A stretch of 64,000 nucleotides of DNA from Aquimarina algiphila (GCF_007489275.1 NZ_VLNR01000024.1:1-64000); one strand, 5' to 3'. Numbered from the stretch's first letter, positions 35,939 through 44,157 are shown. The notes: generated by a model not told the origin, from the letters alone. Numbers and translations: made by a program.

Positions 35939-37041
35939 ATACTAATATTTTTAACTAATTGATAATCCCTTATTTCAACTCCTTCAAATACATAGGTATC
36001 ATCTCCCATCCCAAGAACTAAAATGACAGCTCCTTTAGGGGCATTATAAACAGCATACTTAATTGCTTTCTCTCGTTCCCGAATTTTGATAAGACTAGAA
36101 TCTTCTTGCGCTATTTGATCTAGAATAGAAGTTGTAGATTCACTTCTGGATTGGTCTTCTGTAATAATAACAACATCACTGTAACGTTTTGCAATCTTAC
36201 CCATCAATGGTCGTTTGGTTTTTGATCTATCTCCGCCACAACCAAACACAGTCCAAACAGAAGCATATGACTTTAGTTGTATATCTTTAAGTAAGCACAA
36301 AAGACCTCCTGGGTTATGCGCAAAATCAATTATGATGTCTTTATCATATTTTTTAATACGATGATGTCTTCCGCGGGGAAGTGAGAATCTTTTTGAAATT
36401 CCAATTGCTGATTTTATAGATATCCCCGAACTATCGGCACAAAGAATTGCAGCGCAAAAATTAGGAATAAACACTGCTGAGGGGATGCATATCTCTGAAA
36501 ACCTCTGACCCTTATAATAAAGAGAGAAATACACCCCATTTTTATTATTATTTTCAATTTCATACCGACAATGGGCTTCTGATTCTGGTCCAAAAGTCAA
36601 CACAACACAATTCGTATGTTCTTTTACAGATGCTAAATATTTATGATTTGTAATTGCGACACCATTCTCTTTGAGATGTTTTGAGAATAATTTTAATTTG
36701 GTCTGTCTATACTCCTCATAATTTTCATGATACTCAGTATGTTCATAATTAGAAATTTTGGTAAGAACCGCCATATCAAGCTCAATATCATCATACAAAT
36801 CATTCTTAAGAAAAGGGCTATGAGCTTCAAAATAGATATCGCAGTTCGGAGTATTAAACCTAGCTTCTTCTAACAACAATGCTAAAGGATCATTTTGTCC
36901 TAATCTATCGATGCGTTCCTGATTTTTCCAAAATCCTCTGGAACCATAGGTGTAAATATTTTTATGGACATTTTTATATAACTGCTCTAAGAAATAAAGC
37001 GTAGATGTTTTTCCATTTGTTCCTGTAACCCCAATAATCAT
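35935..37041 (-). CDS. MurE-like ATP-dependent peptide ligase lacking the UDP-binding domain
   Basis: 368 residues against about 490 for MurE. The P-loop VTGTNGKTS starts at residue 5, so the N-terminal UDP-MurNAc-binding domain is absent; the central ATPase and C-terminal domains remain. MurE landmarks are visible: EAHSPFL for EVSSH, YEHTEYH for DHLDYH, the carbamylated-Lys segment RQTKLKLFS, DFAHNPGGL for YAHTPD, and GCGGDRSKTKRPLMGKIA. The substrate motif DNPR of MurE reads EDQSRSES here, and GKGHE reads GMGDD, so the acceptor amino acid is probably different. It likely joins an amino acid or peptide to a small carboxylate rather than building peptidoglycan. A strong Shine-Dalgarno (AAAGGAGAA, 37042-37050) is unusual here. 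First gene of the four-gene operon. Confidence 0.82.
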   Translation of the reverse strand: MIIGVTGTNGKTSTLYFLEQLYKNVHKNIYTYGSRGFWKNQERIDRLGQNDPLALLLEEARFNTPNCDIYFEAHSPFLKNDLYDDIELDMAVLTKISNYEHTEYHENYEEYRQTKLKLFSKHLKENGVAITNHKYLASVKEHTNCVVLTFGPESEAHCRYEIENNNKNGVYFSLYYKGQRFSEICIPSAVFIPNFCAAILCADSSGISIKSAIGISKRFSLPRGRHHRIKKYDKDIIIDFAHNPGGLLCLLKDIQLKSYASVWTVFGCGGDRSKTKRPLMGKIAKRYSDVVIITEDQSRSESTTSILDQIAQEDSSLIKIREREKAIKYAVYNAPKGAVILVLGMGDDTYVFEGVEIRDYQLVKNISI

Positions 37042-37057
37042 TTCTCCTTTGTTTTTA

Positions 37058-37090
37058 GTTTAGTGTCAAAGAAGATTCAAAGGTTAACAT
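37058..37090 (-). promoter_or_regulatory. Island-type promoter of the Mur ligase/phospholipase operon
   Basis: On the minus strand: ATGTTAACCTTT (37079-37090), 11 nt, GACACTAAAC (37058-37067), then the Shine-Dalgarno and ATG. It shares 11 of 12 bases in the upstream block with the lipoprotein-CHAT promoter and 9 of 10 in the downstream block with the cytolysin promoter. Confidence 0.65.
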
Positions 37091-37238
37091 CAGGATCTTA
37101 TTTTTTTAGAAAAAAATTATCTACCCTTTTTTAGTCATAATAATTTCTGGAAAGATTAAATCAATTTGATGTCAGAATCATAATTATGATCTCTTAGCTT
37201 CATCCTTTATTATATTATGTTCTTTATCCATTTTTAAA

Positions 37239-37290
37239 AGGTTAACATTGTTTTTAAGAATTCTTATATTAGTTTTTTGTTAACCTTTAC
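37239..37290. promoter_or_regulatory. Inverted pair of GTTAACCTTT motifs upstream of the sigma gene
   Basis: AAAGGTTAACA (from 37238, minus orientation) and TTGTTAACCTTTAC (37277-37290, plus orientation) face each other about 40 bp apart between the divergent ligase operon and sigma gene. The plus copy is followed after 11 nt by TACATTAATG, a variant of the island -10 block that overlaps the sigma start codon. Confidence 0.5.
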
Positions 37291-37306
37291 CATTCCTTCT
37301 ACATTA

Positions 37307-37858
37307 ATGATTGAAGAACAAATACTAATTTTACTAAAAAAGGGAGACTCCCAAACGTTAAAAACCATATATCAAGAGTATCGTGATGCTTTCTTACATT
37401 TTGCAAAGCGTTATGATATTGCAACCGAAGATGTAGTAGATGTGTATCAAGACGCAATTATTGTACTGCGAGAAAATGCCATTCAAGGAAAAATAGTTGG
37501 ACAGAATAGTAGTATTAAGACATATTTATTTGGAATAGGGAAATTCATGATTTATAAGAAATTAAGAGCTTCGAAAAAAATGATAAAGGTAGAAGATCAA
37601 AGTTTTTTTGAAAATGAAGAAACGGGACAATTGTTATCATATGAAACAACAGAAACAAATAAACAGCAACAATTAGTACAACAAGCTTTGAAAAAAATAA
37701 GTGCTAAATGCAAAAAGGTTTTAGTATTATTCTACAGCCAAGGTTATAGTATAGAAGAGATTATGATTGCTGAACAATATGAAAATAAAAATGTAGTAAA
37801 AAGTCAAAAATCAAGATGTTTAAAATCCCTGAAACAATTAATTAACCCCAACATATGA
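37307..37858 (+). CDS. Sigma-70 family (ECF-like) RNA polymerase sigma factor
   Basis: 183 residues from the ATG at 37307; an upstream in-frame TTG (37277) lies inside the promoter motif and is unlikely. Region 2 is LLKKGDSQTLKTIYQEYRDA through TEDVVDVYQDAIIVLRENA, and region 4 is VQQALKKISAKCKKVLVLFY with YSIEEIMIAEQYENKNVVKS as the helix-turn-helix. Its stop overlaps the next ATG (ATGA, 37855-37858), coupling it to a membrane-bound anti-sigma candidate. The shared promoter motif around it suggests it recognises GTTAACCTTT/ACACTAAA sites (inference). Confidence 0.9.
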   Translation: MIEEQILILLKKGDSQTLKTIYQEYRDAFLHFAKRYDIATEDVVDVYQDAIIVLRENAIQGKIVGQNSSIKTYLFGIGKFMIYKKLRASKKMIKVEDQSFFENEETGQLLSYETTETNKQQQLVQQALKKISAKCKKVLVLFYSQGYSIEEIMIAEQYENKNVVKSQKSRCLKSLKQLINPNI

Positions 37859-38598
37859 TGGATAAAGAAACATTAATCATAAAACATTTTGAGGGTACCC
37901 TTTCTACGGAAGAGGCTAAATTATTTGATCAATTTATAAAAGAAGATCCTGAGTTTGAAAAAGAAGTTTATTTTCAAACTGATGTGCAACTCGCCTTAAA
38001 AAAAGAGGAAGAATCAGAAATTAAATCACTATTTGAAAAACTCGAAGAAGAATACACTAATCCCAAAAAAACATCCAAAAAATTTGGGGCCGCAAAAATT
38101 TGGATTGCAGCTGCTTCTATTGCTATTCTAATAGGATGTGGAGTTTGGTTCGCATTACAAAACAGTACTATTGCCGGTGAAGATCTATACGCATCTTACT
38201 TCCAACCTTATCAAAATGTGGTACACCCTTTAATTAGGGGTAAACAAGAAAAAGATCAAAAAACACTAGCTTTTGAAGCTTATGAACGTGGTCAATATGA
38301 TGTTGCCAGTGAATTATTTGATAAATTATACCAAAAACATCAAGAACCATATTATCTATTCTATAAAGCTAATGCTTTGATGAAATTAAATCGTATACAA
38401 GAAGCTATTCCATTACTAGAAAAACATCTGACCACAGATGACAGCTTAAAGGAAAAATCAGTTTGGTATCTTGCTTTGTCCCATCTAAAAACAAAAAACT
38501 ACCCACAATCTAAGTCTTATTTAAAAGAGATTATACAGGATAAAAAATACAACTACAAAAAGGCAAAAGAGCTTTTAAAAGGGCTAAACAACCTTTGA
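37855..38598 (+). CDS. One-TM TPR protein, probable anti-sigma factor
   Basis: 247 residues. The N-terminal 75 residues contain FEGTLSTEEAKLFDQFIKED, the helical pattern of Bacteroidota anti-sigma proteins, with no zinc-binding HxxxCxxC. A single membrane helix (about 79-100, KIWIAAASIAILIGCGVWFA) is followed by an external part with TPR-like repeats (AFEAYERGQYDVASELFDKL, NRIQEAIPLLEKHL, KTKNYPQSKSYLKEII). Translational coupling to the sigma gene supports the role. The external TPRs could sense the exported TPR-CHAT protein encoded convergently. Its last 15 bp overlap the 3' end of that gene. Confidence 0.78.
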   Translation: MMDKETLIIKHFEGTLSTEEAKLFDQFIKEDPEFEKEVYFQTDVQLALKKEEESEIKSLFEKLEEEYTNPKKTSKKFGAAKIWIAAASIAILIGCGVWFALQNSTIAGEDLYASYFQPYQNVVHPLIRGKQEKDQKTLAFEAYERGQYDVASELFDKLYQKHQEPYYLFYKANALMKLNRIQEAIPLLEKHLTTDDSLKEKSVWYLALSHLKTKNYPQSKSYLKEIIQDKKYNYKKAKELLKGLNNL

Positions 38599-41424
38599 GT
38601 TTTGAAGTTTTGATTTTCTAATTCTTAAAAACAAAAGCAGAATTACGCAAAATGATACTCCAATTACCAATAATCTATTTCTATTCTTTGTAGCTATAGG
38701 ATGTATAGCACCACTAACTTTAAAACCACCCCAGAAAAAGGGATGTTTCATTGACTCGTCTTCAGTATTTTCTAAATATTTTCTTTTTGCTACAGCCATA
38801 GCTACATCTTTAGCATTACCTTGATCAAGAGCTTCATAATAATATTTCATTAAAACTGAAGTTGTCCTATCATCAACTTTCCACAGTGTTGTGGTCAATG
38901 AGGATGCTCCCGCATAATAAAACCCTCTTGCCAGACTTAACATCCCCTCCCCTTTCATAATTTTACCATAACCGGTTTCACAAGCACTAAGCGTGACTAA
39001 CTCTGTACTAATATCATACGCATATAAATCTTTTACATAAAGCTTACTGTTCTCATCATCCTCGATATTTTTACTAGAAAATGCCAAATAGGAATAGTCA
39101 GGATTAACATCATCAAAAAAGCCATGAGTCGCCAAATGTAATATATCATACTGACTTGATGTAGTTTTAAATGTACTTAGAGAAGCTTCTTGATCTATAA
39201 ACACCTTACCTTCAAAGTAGTTAGATATTTGATGAGCTTCATTTGTATTATATAATAATTGTCCTTTTGATTCTTCTCCAGTAAAAACAGGAGCAAACAC
39301 TGCCATCTTTCGAGTATTTTTAAACTGTTTTTGTTGCTGTTCTTTGTATAAAGTTACAGAATTGGCATAACTAATTGAAAAATCAAAAATGAGATAATCT
39401 CCTTGTTTATTTGATTTGGACAAAGCTCCAAAAGGTATATATTGAAAAATTCCATCTGGAATAATTAGTAATGAATTTGTTTCTTCGGGAAGTGCTTTTT
39501 CTACAAAATCTTTAAAGATGGGCAGTGATAGTTCTTCATTATTGAATTGACTATTATAATTATATGACACAATCTCTTTATTCCAGTTTTGTATGTTGTC
39601 TTTTTTAGAACCGTCTATAGGAAATCTAAAAAACCTTGAATTATCTCTTGATACAGAAATGATATATACATCATTCTGAGATAAAAAATAACTCATCATT
39701 CCTTGATTTTTTTTTAATATTTCTCCTTTTACCTCATCTAAGGAAACTACTTTAGAATTATATTTTAGCTTGTAATATTTTGGGTATTCATTTTCAATTT
39801 TTTTTATAAAATCATAGTATGTTTTTCGAAGTTGATAAAGCCTAGACAAACTATTTTTTTTGGATACACTATCTCTCGTTTTATATACTACTTTTTCAAG
39901 CGAATTTAATTGGGTTTGATAAATTTTTTCTTTCTGAATTATTTTATCCGGAACACCACCAAAATTTCTTGCATTTGTTTTTCGTATTGCTTCTATAAGA
40001 TATATACTTTTACTTTTCTCTGAGAAATAAAATGCATCGTTTATGTAGTCCTGTTTTTGGGTTATTTGATGAAGATCGAAAGCAATTTCTGTCATTAAAT
40101 GAAAAGCAGGATAAATATTATTAATCAACAACTCTTTATCTAAAAGGTTTTCAAACTCTGGCTTCATTTGATCCAAAGTTTCTATGATTTTATAAGAAGT
40201 AGTATTAGCTTGCCTTAGATATTCTATCTCTCCTTCTTTTAGATACACTTCTTTTAATGCCTTTAGTTTTGAAAATAAAACTTTTATCAAAACTTGTTTT
40301 GATAAAACATAGTCTACATTAGGAGAACTCTTGAAATTTTTGTCCTGAAATTCAGGAGCTAGTTGTGTTAAGGCAATTTGATAGTGTTCGAGAGCTTTAT
40401 GTGGTAATTTCTTGGCAAATAAAAGATTTCCAAGATTAACATAAGCCTTAGCAATGTCCTGATGTTTTTTATGATGATAATATTTTTTTGTCTGAAAGAG
40501 ATATTCATCATAAAAAAATTTAGCTTTTAAAAAATCTTTTTTCTGCAAATAAATATCTCCATAGAATTGATTGGATGTTCTTTGAAATGGATCGTTTTCT
40601 ATATAGAACTTATTACTTTGATTCAAAATGATTAATGCACTATCTAACTCTCTCTTTGCAATGTAATCTTTAGTTAGTATTTTTTGAATTGAAATAATTG
40701 TGTTTTTAAATCTTTTTTCACCCTCTATCTCATATTTTTGAACATAAAAGTCTAATGCTTGTTTTGCAAATACAATAGATTTATCATATTTCTTTTCATT
40801 TAAATATAGTGCTGCAATGTACATTTTCATCCCTGCATTTGCACTCTCACTACCATTATTCAAATTCTTCTGATAGAATTCTCTTGCGATGGCATGTTTT
40901 CCAAGGTTTTTATAAATAGAAGCAAGATATATATTTGCATTAAATATCTTTTTTGAAAATTTATTTGATCCTAAAGAATCTGCTACATGTATTAATCTCT
41001 TAAATTGATGTTGTGAGCTTGTATAATTTTTCAATTTATAATTATAAACTCCTTTTTTAAATAGTAAATCAATTTTATAGTTTTCCTTCTTCTCGAGACA
41101 CTCAAATAATGGATCGTTTTTGAAGATTGAATCTGTTCTTTTTAAATTTTTTGATATTCCGTACAAATCAAAATGATAGTTTGCATTAGAAATCAGTTTA
41201 AACAACACCTTTAATTTATGAGGTAAATTGTGATTTTTATTAGCTATTTCGAAGCTTTTTTCTAAATAATATTCAAGACTATCTTTATCTTGATATAAGA
41301 ATTTGACCCCTTTGACATAAAGGGAATCAAATTCTTTTACCTGTTTAATAGTACTACTTTGGCCAATGGCTAAATTGATATAACATAGAAATAACAAAAA
41401 GCTAATTTTCAAACTATTTCTCAT
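38584..41424 (-). CDS. Exported TPR-CHAT domain (caspase-like) protein
   Basis: 946 residues from the ATG at 41422-41424, which opens a clean signal peptide (LKISFLLFLCYINLAIGQ); an ATG nine codons upstream overlaps the preceding gene. TPR and helical repeats fill about 20-480, a coiled coil follows, and the CHAT protease domain covers about 600-910. The catalytic dyad is intact: His767 in LHLATHGFFD and Cys815 in TLSACETGYG, followed by GEGMLSLARGFYYAGASS. A C-terminal membrane helix (about 918-935) and a basic tail anchor it, so the protease faces the periplasm. CHAT proteases are caspase relatives activated through partner domains. It is second in an operon behind a lipoprotein and convergent with the sigma/anti-sigma pair. 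Confidence 0.88.
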   Translation of the reverse strand: MRNSLKISFLLFLCYINLAIGQSSTIKQVKEFDSLYVKGVKFLYQDKDSLEYYLEKSFEIANKNHNLPHKLKVLFKLISNANYHFDLYGISKNLKRTDSIFKNDPLFECLEKKENYKIDLLFKKGVYNYKLKNYTSSQHQFKRLIHVADSLGSNKFSKKIFNANIYLASIYKNLGKHAIAREFYQKNLNNGSESANAGMKMYIAALYLNEKKYDKSIVFAKQALDFYVQKYEIEGEKRFKNTIISIQKILTKDYIAKRELDSALIILNQSNKFYIENDPFQRTSNQFYGDIYLQKKDFLKAKFFYDEYLFQTKKYYHHKKHQDIAKAYVNLGNLLFAKKLPHKALEHYQIALTQLAPEFQDKNFKSSPNVDYVLSKQVLIKVLFSKLKALKEVYLKEGEIEYLRQANTTSYKIIETLDQMKPEFENLLDKELLINNIYPAFHLMTEIAFDLHQITQKQDYINDAFYFSEKSKSIYLIEAIRKTNARNFGGVPDKIIQKEKIYQTQLNSLEKVVYKTRDSVSKKNSLSRLYQLRKTYYDFIKKIENEYPKYYKLKYNSKVVSLDEVKGEILKKNQGMMSYFLSQNDVYIISVSRDNSRFFRFPIDGSKKDNIQNWNKEIVSYNYNSQFNNEELSLPIFKDFVEKALPEETNSLLIIPDGIFQYIPFGALSKSNKQGDYLIFDFSISYANSVTLYKEQQQKQFKNTRKMAVFAPVFTGEESKGQLLYNTNEAHQISNYFEGKVFIDQEASLSTFKTTSSQYDILHLATHGFFDDVNPDYSYLAFSSKNIEDDENSKLYVKDLYAYDISTELVTLSACETGYGKIMKGEGMLSLARGFYYAGASSLTTTLWKVDDRTTSVLMKYYYEALDQGNAKDVAMAVAKRKYLENTEDESMKHPFFWGGFKVSGAIHPIATKNRNRLLVIGVSFCVILLLFLRIRKSKLQNSKVV

Positions 41425-41437
41425 AGAGTTAACGTAT

Positions 41438-42106
41438 TCAATTCTCTTCATATGAAGGAATCAACACAACATCTGATATATTTATTTGATTCAATTCACT
41501 TTCAGATTTAAATGCAAATCTCAAATCAACTTCTATTTTGGTTTCTATTTCTCTTTTAAGATGGAGTCTAGACATAAAAAACTCACTATCCATAAAAGGT
41601 TCTAACTCAGTAAAAATACCTAGGAGTTCTCCATTTTTATCTAGTATCTCTCCTTTAAAACCATTATGATTCTCTAAGAAAATAAAATGATCTCCTATAT
41701 AATACTGTATAGGGCAATTAAATTCTGGGCAAGGAGTATCATCATCGTCAATAGAATTAAAGACAATAAACTCTTCTATGTACTCATATACTCTTGCTTT
41801 TTCAATTTCATATTGCAACCACTCTATTTTTTCATTAAATTTTGATTCGCAATACATCGTATCAGATACAGCTCCTTTAACTTTATAGCTTAATAATTCT
41901 TCATTAAAAGACAAAACACTATCCTTACATTTATTTTTATCTCGTTCTAATGTTTTTATATACTCTCCTTTGGTTACATAAATATTATTTTGTGTATGTT
42001 TTGATACGATACTAAATTCTGTAGTTTGAAATTCATTATCGTTTTGCGAACAAGCAAGCAGTAATACCGTTAGTATTAGTGTTGTAAAAAAAGTGTAATT
42101 TTTCAT
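41438..42106 (-). CDS. Lipoprotein of unknown function preceding the CHAT gene
   Basis: 222 residues. The signal peptide ends at a lipobox Cys (TVLLLACSQND). The rest contains a Cys-bearing segment (DDDTPCPEFNCPIQYYIGDH) and charged, beta-rich stretches (IETKIEVDLRFAFKSESEL). I recognise no family. It is followed 13 bp later by the CHAT gene and has the island-type promoter, so it is likely a sensor or partner for the CHAT protein in the envelope (inference from position). Confidence 0.7.
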   Translation of the reverse strand: MKNYTFFTTLILTVLLLACSQNDNEFQTTEFSIVSKHTQNNIYVTKGEYIKTLERDKNKCKDSVLSFNEELLSYKVKGAVSDTMYCESKFNEKIEWLQYEIEKARVYEYIEEFIVFNSIDDDDTPCPEFNCPIQYYIGDHFIFLENHNGFKGEILDKNGELLGIFTELEPFMDSEFFMSRLHLKREIETKIEVDLRFAFKSESELNQINISDVVLIPSYEEN

Positions 42107-42140
42107 TTGTGTGATGTATTTAATTAGTATCCCATTTCTT

Positions 42141-42172
42141 TTTTAGTGTATAAAACCTGTAAAGGTTAACAC
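42141..42172 (-). promoter_or_regulatory. Island-type promoter of the lipoprotein-CHAT operon
   Basis: On the minus strand: GTGTTAACCTTT (42161-42172), 10 nt, TACACTAAAA (42141-42150). The start codon is 35 bp downstream of the second block. Same blocks and spacing as the cytolysin promoter. Confidence 0.65.
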
Positions 42173-42270
42173 TTGGCATAATAATTTTAATCCTCTTAAC
42201 ATGGATACTATTCTTTATCCAATAAACTCACTAATATGAGATGCACGAATGTAAAATTTATCACACAAAA

Positions 42271-42300
42271 AAATAAGGGGCAAAAAACCCCTTTTTTATT
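42271..42300. terminator. Intrinsic terminator after the DUF3109 gene
   Basis: AAGGGG and CCCCTT form a short GC stem around CAAAAAA, flanked by A-rich and T-rich runs, so it can serve both strands. It follows the minus-strand gene at 42332. Confidence 0.7.
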
Positions 42301-42331
42301 TCTAATACATTCTGATGCTATAATACAAAAA

Positions 42332-42901
42332 CTATTTCTTCAAATTTTTGGCTACATTTTCAAGTTCTATATACCAGTCTTCGCCAAACTTTCTAATTAA
42401 GGCTTCTTTTACAAATTTATAGATAGGCACCTGAAATTCTTTACCTAAAGTACAAGCATCATCACAGATTTCCCATTTATGATAATTCACAGCAGAAAAC
42501 TCTGTATATTCTTGAACACGTACGGGATATAAATGACAAGAGACTGGTTTTTTCCAATCTACTTCTCCTTGGTTATACGCCTCTTCTATAGCGCACATTG
42601 CAGTACCTTTTTCATCAAAAATCACGTATGCACAATCTGCACCATCAATCAGTGGTGTTTCTAACTCTCCGTCGGCAGTTTTAACATGAGTTCCTTGACG
42701 TTCGATAGCCTCGATACCTTCTTTTCTTAGATAGGATTTGACTATTGGATATACCTCTTTAAGCTTATCAATTTCAGATTCTTCCAGAGGTGCTCCTGCT
42801 TCTCCATCTATACAACAGGCTCCTTTACATGCAGAAAGATTACATACAAAATCCTTCTCTATAATATCTTCAGAAACTATGGTTTTTCCTAATTGAAACA
42901 T
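42332..42901 (-). CDS. DUF3109 family cysteine-rich protein
   Basis: 189 residues. The N-terminal CNLSACKGACCIDGEAGAPL and the later AMCAIEEAY, SCHLYPVR and CDDACTLG segments give the Cys pattern of DUF3109, a YkgJ-like family thought to bind a metal or Fe-S cluster. Biochemical function unknown. Cytoplasmic, single gene with its own terminator; conserved in Bacteroidota. Confidence 0.88.
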   Translation of the reverse strand: MFQLGKTIVSEDIIEKDFVCNLSACKGACCIDGEAGAPLEESEIDKLKEVYPIVKSYLRKEGIEAIERQGTHVKTADGELETPLIDGADCAYVIFDEKGTAMCAIEEAYNQGEVDWKKPVSCHLYPVRVQEYTEFSAVNYHKWEICDDACTLGKEFQVPIYKFVKEALIRKFGEDWYIELENVAKNLKK

Positions 42902-42982
42902 GCGGCTAAGATAATTCTTATGCCAGAGAATTTTTACAATTTATTCACCTTTTTGTAATACCTTTATTAAATAAAGTCTATT

Positions 42983-42990
42983 TACATTTG
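42983..42990 (+). promoter_or_regulatory. Candidate -7 box of the marC-like gene
   Basis: TACATTTG matches TAnnTTTG, 25 bp before the start at 43016. A TTTTG lies further upstream (42951-42955), at a spacing longer than usual for the -33 box. Confidence 0.5.
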
Positions 42991-43015
42991 CACAAATTTT
43001 TGAAATCATTTTCTT

Positions 43016-43588
43016 ATGAACTTTAACCTTAAAGAGATATTAACTGCAAGTATGATTTTATTTGCGGTTATCGATATTATTGGAAGTATCCCTATTATTA
43101 TTGACTTACGTAAAAAGGTAGGGCATATTCAAAGCGAAAAAGCATCGGTAGTAGCTGCTATATTGATGATCCTATTTTTGTTTGTAGGTAAAGAAATTTT
43201 AGGCTTAATTGGTATAGATGTAAATTCTTTTGCTGTTGCAGGAGCTTTTATTATATTTTTTCTTGCTATAGAAATGATACTAGGAATACAATTATATAAA
43301 GATGATGCTCCAGAAACTGCAGCTGTTGTTCCTTTGGCTTTTCCTCTAATTGCCGGAGCTGGTACTATGACATCTATTTTATCTTTACGAGCAGAATATC
43401 ATACTATTAATATTATAATAGCCATCGTAATCAATATTATCTTTGTGTACATTGTTCTAAAATCCTCTGGTAGGATAGAAAAAGTTTTAGGAAAACAAGG
43501 AATAAACGTAGTTCGGAAAATATTTGGAGTAATTTTACTTGCAATCGCTGTTAAATTATTTGCAACTAATATTCAAGGACTTTTTTAA
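43016..43588 (+). CDS. MarC family membrane protein
   Basis: 190 residues with six predicted membrane helices. Family signatures: the DIIGSIPIIIDLRKK segment in the first loop and PLAFPLIAGAGTMTSILSL in the middle, matching UPF0056/MarC. The function is not established; the name comes from the mar locus, but the protein does not confer multiple antibiotic resistance. Followed 12 bp later by a small membrane protein. Confidence 0.92.
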   Translation: MNFNLKEILTASMILFAVIDIIGSIPIIIDLRKKVGHIQSEKASVVAAILMILFLFVGKEILGLIGIDVNSFAVAGAFIIFFLAIEMILGIQLYKDDAPETAAVVPLAFPLIAGAGTMTSILSLRAEYHTINIIIAIVINIIFVYIVLKSSGRIEKVLGKQGINVVRKIFGVILLAIAVKLFATNIQGLF

Positions 43589-43600
43589 AAAAACACAACC

Positions 43601-43801
43601 ATGAAATATTTTATATACATACTCATTATTATTGCTTCGGGTTTAATTATTTATAATGCTACTCATTTAGATTTTGGTAATTTATTAGATGGAAATAGTA
43701 AAACTGCCCTCATTAGTATTTTTGCTTCTGCTTGTGTAATCGTATTGCTATCTATTTTACTAGTTTCTAAAGCTATTCAAAAGAAAAAAAATAATCTCTA
43801 A
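43601..43801 (+). CDS. Small two-helix membrane protein
   Basis: 66 residues with two hydrophobic helices (about 1-20 and 40-60) and a basic end (KAIQKKKNNL). It starts 12 bp after the MarC-like gene, so it is probably its co-transcribed partner. I recognise no named family; similar short proteins downstream of marC-like genes in flavobacteria would support it. Confidence 0.7.
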   Translation: MKYFIYILIIIASGLIIYNATHLDFGNLLDGNSKTALISIFASACVIVLLSILLVSKAIQKKKNNL

Positions 43802-43837
43802 GGAGTCTTTTAATACGCTACCAAATGAGAAATAGTA

Positions 43838-44143
43838 TCAAAAAACAAAAAAGCAGGCAATAATTACTGGTGGGATTGAGATCACCATTAAAATCATAAA
43901 GAAGTTGTGCAATTTTCTAAACCATAATGCGCGCATTAATGATTTTTTCAATTTAGCATCTCCAGAATTATTAATATGTTCTTTTATAATATCTCCAGAA
44001 ACGTAAGAGGTATCGACCAAAATATCATGTTTTAAAAAAATCGAAGCGCTATTATCTAACAGCCTAAAAGCTACAGCTATAATAAAGAAAAAAAGTGGTG
44101 AACAAATTGCAATTGCAACTAAATACTCTTCTAGTTCTGACAT
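43838..44143 (-). CDS. Small membrane protein of unknown function
   Basis: 101 residues: an N-terminal helix (CSPLFFFIIAVAFRLL), a polar middle (DILVDTSYVSGDIIKEHINN), and a C-terminal helix (FFMILMVISIPPVIIACFFV). It lies 14 bp after the S41 protease gene and is likely in its operon. No family recognised. Confidence 0.65.
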   Translation of the reverse strand: MSELEEYLVAIAICSPLFFFIIAVAFRLLDNSASIFLKHDILVDTSYVSGDIIKEHINNSGDAKLKKSLMRALWFRKLHNFFMILMVISIPPVIIACFFVF

Positions 44144-44157
44144 ATCAGGGGTTATGA

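Noticed and set aside
37277..37306. TTG-initiated extension of the sigma factor
   Set aside because: The extra ten residues lie on the promoter motif and do not belong to sigma region 2; the ATG at 37307 was chosen instead.
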